From Planctomycetota bacterium (GTDB taxonomy: Bacteria > Planctomycetota > Phycisphaerae > Phycisphaerales > UBA1924): a stretch of 64,000 nucleotides of DNA. Numbering within the stretch: the stretch's first letter is position 1; each line of letters begins with the position of its first letter. Both the position numbers and the translations under genes were made by a program. Below are positions 59,059 to 64,000 of the stretch, in pieces. Below the pieces are notes generated by a model, which was not told the DNA's origin, searched no databases, and worked only from the letters and a program-made list of their open reading frames with translations. The stretch covers positions 62,001 through 126,000 of the forward strand of contig JANRJM010000018.1 in assembly GCA_033763975.1 (NCBI GenBank), read 5' to 3'.

Positions 59059-61542
59059 TTACTGCCGCGGCGCGAACGCCGGGGTGCGAGCGCCGGCCGA
59101 TTCCCAGTACGGCGCCCACGCGAGCACGAGCGACCGCACCTGCACGCCGGCCTTCTTCGGGCGGATGGTCACGGTCTCGAGTGGCTCGGCGTCCGGCGAG
59201 AAGCGCGCGGCGGAGGCGTCGAGTTCGCCCGCGAGTTCCTGCTCGAGCGCGACGATCCGGGCCTGCACCGCCTCGACGGTTTCCTCGGCACGCTCGACAT
59301 CGGCGCGCTCGCGCGCCGAGCGGCCCACGCCCCGCATCGCGCCGGCGGCGCGCCCGATGTTCGCCTGGCTCAGGGTCTTTCGCCCCAGGAGTGCGCCCAG
59401 GAGCACGCTGCCGAACGACACGGCGGCGCCCGCGCGGGCCTCGCGCGCCTGGTGCTGCTGCGCGTCGACCTGCTGGCGGGCGCGCCGGAGGCGATCCTGC
59501 AGCGTCGCGAGTTTCGGCGCGTACTTCGCGCGCAGTTTCTCGGCGAGCGCGTCGCGCCGCTCGCGCGCGGCGATCGTCACCCGAAGGCGGAACTCGCGCT
59601 CCGGTTCGTCGGGGCGCGAGAGCAGCCCCACCGGCGCCGCCCGCAGCAGGTCGAGGCGGCATGATCGGGCGGCGAAGTCGACGAATTCCTTCCGCCACGC
59701 GTCGTACGCGCGCGGCTTGGCGGCGTCGGCGGGCAGCGGATCGAACACGCCGCCCGCGATGGGATGGGCGTCGAGTTCGACGGGCGGCTGGGTGTACGGC
59801 GCGGCCTTGTCCCAGAGCACGGCGGCGGGCCCGGCGCCCAAGGGCACGAGGAACGCGTGCGCCCGTGCGGTGTCGACCTGGGCCTTGGCATCGGTGAACG
59901 AGACGGTGGCGCTCGCGAGCAGCATCGGCGTGTAGACCAGGCGCGCGCCGGGCGGGCCGTCGGCGCGCGCCGGCAGGAAGAACTGCGCGATGGCGGGGTC
60001 CAGCACGGGTCGTGGGGCGGGCGGCGCACTCGCGCCCGGCGACGCCGGGGTGGGCGCCACGGCGGGGTTCGTCGGCGTTGACGCCGGCGGCGGGGCGGGC
60101 GCGCCGGGGGTGACAGGGGTGGGTTCTGGGCGGGGAGCGCGGGCGTCGCGGAGTGCGCGGAGTTGCGAGCGCGTGAGCGGGCCGCGGAGGTAGGACATCG
60201 CCCAGCGCGTCTCGAAGACGACGGGGTGGTCCTCGTGGACGTTGTTCATGAGGAAGACGCGCGCGCCCAACTGGGAGAGCGTGCGGTCGACCGCGGCGCG
60301 GTCGAAGGCCCCGCCGCCCGCGCCGACGGCCCCCTCGAGCCCGTCGAGCACGCGGGCCTTGTCGCGCTCGGTCTGGAGGCGGCCGATGAACCATGTGCCG
60401 GCGTTGGAGAGCCCTTTGTAGTCGAGATCGACGGGGTTCTGGGTGGCGAGCACGACGCCGACGCCGTAGGCGCGGGCCTGCTTCATGAGGGTGAGGAGCG
60501 GGCGCTTGCTGGGGGGCTCGGCGACGGGCGGGACGTAGCCGGCGATCTCGTCCATGTAGAGGATGGCGCGCAGGCTGGTGGTGCCGCTCTGCGCGCGCGT
60601 CCACGAGAGGACGTGCGAGAGCAGGAGCGTGACGAAGAACATGCGTTCTGGGTCGGAGAGATGGGCGATGGAGAAGATCGCGACGCGGGGCTTGCCGCTG
60701 GGGGTCCAGAGGATCTTGGAGATGTCGAGCGGGTCGCCCTCCATCCACGAGGCGAACCCGGGAGAGGCGAGCAGGGCGTTGAGCGCCATCGCGAGCGCGA
60801 AGCGGTCGGCGCCCGGGTAGAAGGCCTCGAGCTCCATCACGCCCACGCGCGTCACCGGCGGGTGCTGGATGTGCCCGATGAGCGTCGGCAGGTCGAGCGA
60901 GCGCCCGTGCGCCCACGCGTGCTGGATGATCGTCGAGAGCAGGATGTGCTCGCGGCTGGTGATCGGGTCGGCGGTGATGCCCACGAGCGCGAGCAGGCTG
61001 GTGGCGGTGGCACCGATGCGTTCGCGCAGCAGTTCAGGCTCGACCTCGCCCTCGGGCGGATCGAGCGTGCGCAGCACCGAGACCGGGAGCCCGGCCGAGC
61101 TGCCGGGCGTGTAGACGGCGAACTCGGCGGCGGCGCGGAGACGGGCGATGCGGTCGGGCCCCTGTCCCCACGCCGCCAGCCCGGTGCGCCACAGGTCGGC
61201 CTGTGCCGCGGCGTAGGCATCGGGCGAGAGGCCCTTGCGGGCGGCGTCGTCCTCGTTGATCCAGGGGCGGAAGTCCTCGGGGCGAAGCTCGGGGAAGGCG
61301 AGCAGGAGGTTCGCGAGGTCGCCCTTGGGGTCGATGGCGATGACGGGCACGCCGTCGATGGCGGCTTCTTCGATGAGGTTGATGCACAGCCCGGTCTTGC
61401 CGCTGCCGGTCATGCCGACGACGACCGCGTGCGTCACGAGGTCTTTGGCGTCGTAGAGGACGAGATCGTCGGAACGACGTCGCGCCTCGAGGTCGAATGT
61501 GCGCCCCAGGTAGAACGTGCCGAGCTGTTCGAAGGACTGCAT
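59059..61542 (-). CDS. HerA-like/DUF87 ATPase with coiled-coil C-terminal region
   Basis: An 827-residue ATPase. The FtsK/HerA-type core has Walker A HAVVVGMTGSGKTGL (K49), VIAIDPKGDLANLL, Walker B RAILYMDEIAGYVPP and VGVVLATQNPVDLDYKGLSN. Residues about 490-560 are a Pro/Thr-rich linker, followed by a separate domain and a coiled coil (about 640-770) rich in Arg/Glu. Such ATPases pump or load DNA or protein; no NurA nuclease is encoded beside it. The ATG at 61542 has GAGG upstream. A TACCGT element lies about 45 bases before it. Confidence 0.85.
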   Translation of the reverse strand: MQSFEQLGTFYLGRTFDLEARRRSDDLVLYDAKDLVTHAVVVGMTGSGKTGLCINLIEEAAIDGVPVIAIDPKGDLANLLLAFPELRPEDFRPWINEDDAARKGLSPDAYAAAQADLWRTGLAAWGQGPDRIARLRAAAEFAVYTPGSSAGLPVSVLRTLDPPEGEVEPELLRERIGATATSLLALVGITADPITSREHILLSTIIQHAWAHGRSLDLPTLIGHIQHPPVTRVGVMELEAFYPGADRFALAMALNALLASPGFASWMEGDPLDISKILWTPSGKPRVAIFSIAHLSDPERMFFVTLLLSHVLSWTRAQSGTTSLRAILYMDEIAGYVPPVAEPPSKRPLLTLMKQARAYGVGVVLATQNPVDLDYKGLSNAGTWFIGRLQTERDKARVLDGLEGAVGAGGGAFDRAAVDRTLSQLGARVFLMNNVHEDHPVVFETRWAMSYLRGPLTRSQLRALRDARAPRPEPTPVTPGAPAPPPASTPTNPAVAPTPASPGASAPPAPRPVLDPAIAQFFLPARADGPPGARLVYTPMLLASATVSFTDAKAQVDTARAHAFLVPLGAGPAAVLWDKAAPYTQPPVELDAHPIAGGVFDPLPADAAKPRAYDAWRKEFVDFAARSCRLDLLRAAPVGLLSRPDEPEREFRLRVTIAARERRDALAEKLRAKYAPKLATLQDRLRRARQQVDAQQHQAREARAGAAVSFGSVLLGALLGRKTLSQANIGRAAGAMRGVGRSARERADVERAEETVEAVQARIVALEQELAGELDASAARFSPDAEPLETVTIRPKKAGVQVRSLVLAWAPYWESAGARTPAFAPRQ

Positions 61543-61770
61543 GCAGGCCTCGCGAGGAGTGGGGGCCGGGCGGGTGATGAGCCAGACGGTAGTGCGCGCG
61601 GGCGTGCGCGGGGTGTTGTGGCGGCGCGGCGTGCAAGTGTCATGGGTACAGTCCTTTGCGGGTCGTTCGGCGCGGATTTGTCGCCGAGGCCCGCAACCGG
61701 CGGCGTGGTCGCGGGTACACGGAAGACTGGTCGTCCGGGTACGGGGAGAACAACCAGGGGCTTGAGCGGC

Positions 61771-62796
61771 ATGGTTGGTCGAACGGCGGGTGTCATCATG
61801 CTGCTGTTCGTGGCGGGCGCCGCGCTCGTCGCGTGCGTGGGGGCGCGGCGTGAGGCCCGCGCGGCGCGCGACGCGCCGGGGGTGCACGCGGGGGCCGTCG
61901 AGGTTCCGACGCTTTCGGACACCACGCCGCGCGACTACGCGGGGCTGCACAACGTCGTTGCGTACCACGAGGGGTACTACAGCGGGAGCGTGCCCGAGGG
62001 CGACGCGGGGTTCGAGTCGCTGCGCGCGATGGGCGTGCGCACGATCATCAGCGTGGACGGCGCCGAGCCGGAGGTGGAGCGCGCCCGCGCGAAGGGCCTG
62101 CGGTACATCCACCTGCCGATCGGGTACGACGGCTTCGAAGAAGACCGGAAGCGCGAGTTGGCCCGGGCGACGCGCGACGCCCTGCGCGAGGGGCCGGTGT
62201 ACGTGCACTGCCACCACGGCAAGCACCGCAGCGCGGGGGCGGCGGGTGCGGCGGCGGTGTCGCTCGGCTGGGCCACGCCCGAGGAGATGGTCGCGCGGAT
62301 GAGGGTCTCGGGCACGGCGCCGGAGTACAAGGGGCTGTACTTCTGCGTATCGAGCGCGGACGTGATACCCGAGGCGGAGATCGACCTGATCGATCCGAAC
62401 TTCCCGGAAGTCTCCCCCCCGCCGAGCTTCGTGCGGGGCATGGTCGAGATCGACACGGTGTTCGAGCACCTGAAGGCGATCGAGAAGGCCGGGTGGCGGG
62501 CGCCGACGAACCACCCGGACCTGGTGCCGGCGGCGGAGGCCGGGCGGCTGGCGGATCTCTTCCGCGTGCTGGCGGCCGATCCCGAGTCGACGAAGCACGG
62601 GGCGGAGTTCGTGGCGTGGATGCAGGCCGATTCGCGGCGTGCGATGCGCGTCGAGGACATGCTGGCGAAGGTCACGGCGTCGCGCGCGGGCGGGCGCCCG
62701 GCGCCGGTCGGCGCGGAGGCGGGCGCGGCGATCTCGGCCGAGTTCAAGTTCATCGCGGCCTCGTGCCGCGACTGTCACCAGCGCTACCGCGACTGA
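61771..62796 (+). CDS. lipoprotein with CX5R phosphatase-like domain and C-terminal CXXCH tail
   Basis: A 341-residue protein. The signal sequence ends in the lipobox ALVAC (Cys22), so it is probably a periplasm-facing lipoprotein. Residues 50-190 form a dual-specificity-phosphatase-like domain: YIHLPIGYDGFEEDR, then VYVHCHHGKHRSAGAAG with the catalytic CX5R (Cys147, Arg153). Residues about 225-341 are helical and end in CRDCHQRYRD, where CRDCH (332-336) is a c-type heme site at the position used by cytochrome c'. A phosphatase joined to a heme domain in one lipoprotein is unusual. The family limits are judged by eye. Confidence 0.7.
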   Translation: MVGRTAGVIMLLFVAGAALVACVGARREARAARDAPGVHAGAVEVPTLSDTTPRDYAGLHNVVAYHEGYYSGSVPEGDAGFESLRAMGVRTIISVDGAEPEVERARAKGLRYIHLPIGYDGFEEDRKRELARATRDALREGPVYVHCHHGKHRSAGAAGAAAVSLGWATPEEMVARMRVSGTAPEYKGLYFCVSSADVIPEAEIDLIDPNFPEVSPPPSFVRGMVEIDTVFEHLKAIEKAGWRAPTNHPDLVPAAEAGRLADLFRVLAADPESTKHGAEFVAWMQADSRRAMRVEDMLAKVTASRAGGRPAPVGAEAGAAISAEFKFIAASCRDCHQRYRD

Positions 62797-63515
62797 CCGG
62801 CGGGCGTCGCCCGGGTGGGCGCGGTGGCCGGCGTCGCGCGCGGGGACGTTCGGCGCGCGGCCGGGGTGATGAGCCACAGCGCGATGAGCACGGGCAGCGC
62901 GAGGCCGATCGCGGCGCTCCACAGGGCCATGCTGAGCGAGGCCCATGTCTGACCGGCCGCGGGAAGGTCGCTGCGCGTGGCGAAGTGCGCGCTGGCCTGG
63001 GCGTACATGAGCACGGCGTTGAGCACTTCGAGCGCGATCTTGGCGAGGCACCAGCGCAGCGCGGCCCGGGGTGCGCCGGGCGTGTGCTTCCACAGGCGAC
63101 GCCCGAGCACGATCGCCCATGCCCCCAGCCCCAGCGCGCCGAGTTCGCAGATGGTGTCGAGTCCGCGGAGGTGTCGAAGGGACCCGGCGAGGTCGTCGCG
63201 CCCGCCGGGCGGAAGGTTCGGCTCGATCCACACGGCCAGCGGCACGTACGCGAGCGCGATCAGCGCGAAGAGCACGCCAGCAACGCCGAGAACGAACAGC
63301 AGCACGCCCACGAGCACCGGCCACGCCGGCTTGCGGGGTGCGGATGAGAGCGGCCCCGGTGTGGTGGGGGGCGTGAGGCCGGCGACGAAGCGCGGCGTCG
63401 GCGGTTCGGTACGCGGCGTCGCGGGTGATTCTGCGGGCGGGCCGGGGTGCGACTCGGGCCGCGATGCTGTGGGCGGGCCGGGGAGTGGGCCGGGGAGTGG
63501 TGGTTCGGACGTCAC
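62784..63515 (-). CDS. multi-pass membrane protein of unknown function
   Basis: A 243-residue protein with a Pro/Thr-rich N-terminal third and four predicted membrane segments (about 65-92, 115-135, 150-170, 188-212). The C-terminal tail is Arg/Thr/Pro-rich. No family is recognised. The GTG at 63515 lies 7 bases after TAGACT (63528-63523) and has no ribosome site. Its stop overlaps the end of the convergent lipoprotein gene by 13 bases. Confidence 0.65.
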   Translation of the reverse strand: MTSEPPLPGPLPGPPTASRPESHPGPPAESPATPRTEPPTPRFVAGLTPPTTPGPLSSAPRKPAWPVLVGVLLFVLGVAGVLFALIALAYVPLAVWIEPNLPPGGRDDLAGSLRHLRGLDTICELGALGLGAWAIVLGRRLWKHTPGAPRAALRWCLAKIALEVLNAVLMYAQASAHFATRSDLPAAGQTWASLSMALWSAAIGLALPVLIALWLITPAARRTSPRATPATAPTRATPAGQSR

Positions 63516-63522
63516 GCGACCG

Positions 63523-63528
63523 AGTCTA
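63523..63528 (-). promoter_or_regulatory. -10 element, leaderless-type, for the membrane protein
   Basis: TAGACT on the minus strand lies 7 bases before the GTG at 63515. Confidence 0.38.
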
Positions 63529-63571
63529 CGGCGGTGCGGCGGGCGGGCGCAGCGCTGCGCTCGGCGAGCGA

Positions 63572-64000
63572 CTACTGCCCCTGCGCCAGGCTGTACCCCT
63601 TCACGCCGTCGAAGGTCCGGAGGAGTTCGTACGAACAGACTGTGAAACTCTCGGCGATGCGGTCGAGGAGTGCGATGGCGCGGCTCTGGCCGAAGGTGCC
63701 GGGCGTGACGGTTTCCTTCAGTTCGAAGCGGACGCGGTAGTAATCGACGCACTCGGTGAAGACGCTGCCGGTGGGCCACACTTGTGTGCCGCGGTTGGAG
63801 ATGAGCGTGAGTTTGAACGGCGTGTCGGTGCAGGCGCGTTGCATTTCTTCCGCGAGGCTCATGGGGGCGAGGGGCGAGTCCAGGTAGATGTCGCAGCCGA
63901 CGACCTGCGTCACGACGTTCTTGAAGGTGCGGATGACCTGCTGGCCCGTGGGGCGCGCCGGGCGGACGAAGCACGTGTCGCTGACGTCGGGGACGGGCAC
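63572..64000 (-). CDS. icd: NADP-dependent isocitrate dehydrogenase (Thermus-type), C-terminal part
   Basis: The window edge cuts this gene; the last 142 residues are visible. The segment GCDIYLDSPLAPMSLAEEM, then TPFKLTLISNRGTQVWPTG and CVDYYRVRFELK, fits the C-terminal extension of the long isocitrate dehydrogenases known from Thermus and some Alphaproteobacteria (about 480-500 residues). That extension follows the catalytic domain. The active-site residues lie beyond the edge, so the enzyme assignment rests on the tail alone. Confidence 0.6.
   Translation of the reverse strand: MPVPDVSDTCFVRPARPTGQQVIRTFKNVVTQVVGCDIYLDSPLAPMSLAEEMQRACTDTPFKLTLISNRGTQVWPTGSVFTECVDYYRVRFELKETVTPGTFGQSRAIALLDRIAESFTVCSYELLRTFDGVKGYSLAQGQ

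Noticed and set aside
59059-61542. HerA-NurA end-resection pair or antiviral system
   Set aside because: No NurA, nuclease or defence-type neighbour (SIR2, DUF4297) is encoded next to the ATPase; truD and a lipoprotein gene flank it.

Overview
The window is about 70% G+C and looks like chromosome of a planctomycete, most likely class Phycisphaerae. The taxonomic evidence is a 53-residue small basic protein of the family restricted to Planctomycetes, Verrucomicrobia and Chlamydiae (29798), five exported proteins with PEP-CTERM-like C-termini, a dockerin-bearing protein, an H-X9-DG-like prepilin, and lpxK (a Gram-negative envelope). Genes are dense on both strands. Several normally operonic genes stand alone (nuoI, atpC, a FecCD permease), as is common in this phylum. 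No rRNA, tRNA, phage, insertion sequence or CRISPR array was seen.

Layout. 1-5.9 kb: the end of trxB, a methyltransferase, a probable pentameric ligand-gated ion channel, a double-ACT protein, then a leftward block STAS - anti-sigma-type ATPase - iscS - four-helix-bundle gene - iscU - iscA. The four-helix-bundle gene is bracketed by inverted arrays of an octamer and splits the isc genes. 6-24.5 kb: a secretin, an unknown protein, coaX overlapping an MnmE-like GTPase, a TPR protein, an RluA synthase, a nitroreductase, an Arg/Gly/Pro-rich exported protein, FkbM methyltransferase, serS, an FHA-GspE fusion, a nitrilase, and the overlapping set maf - membrane protein - lpxK. 24.4-31.4 kb: a DUF971 protein, pyrF, three related PEP-CTERM proteins, orphan nuoI, a membrane protein, the small basic protein and an ELFV dehydrogenase.

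31.5-37.6 kb is a seven-gene leftward block that reads as a metal, probably zinc, acquisition unit: His-rich membrane protein, prepilin, two paralogous HxH proteins (one dockerin-tailed, one PEP-CTERM-tailed), ABC ATPase, FtsX-type permease with a His-rich loop, and DUF3299 protein. A perfect inverted repeat lies on its predicted promoter. 37.7-44.3 kb holds a PAS-LuxR regulator, a LOG-family protein, an ECF sigma/anti-sigma pair, a glycosyltransferase-like protein, atpC, a FecCD permease and an aminotransferase. 44.4-52 kb is the complete ligase-associated DNA repair set (exonuclease, ATP-dependent ligase, Lhr-type helicase, PdeM phosphoesterase) with a divergent photolyase. 52-64 kb holds a secreted hydrolase, an AAA/VWA pair, another PEP-CTERM protein followed by a candidate small RNA, truD, a HerA-like ATPase, a lipoprotein joining a CX5R phosphatase domain to a CXXCH tail, a membrane protein, and the end of an isocitrate dehydrogenase.

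A recurring signal is a TANNNT hexamer 5-10 bases before the start codon of at least fourteen genes, usually without a Shine-Dalgarno sequence. This suggests that leaderless transcripts are common here. Genes for exported proteins and downstream operon genes more often have GGAG-type ribosome sites.
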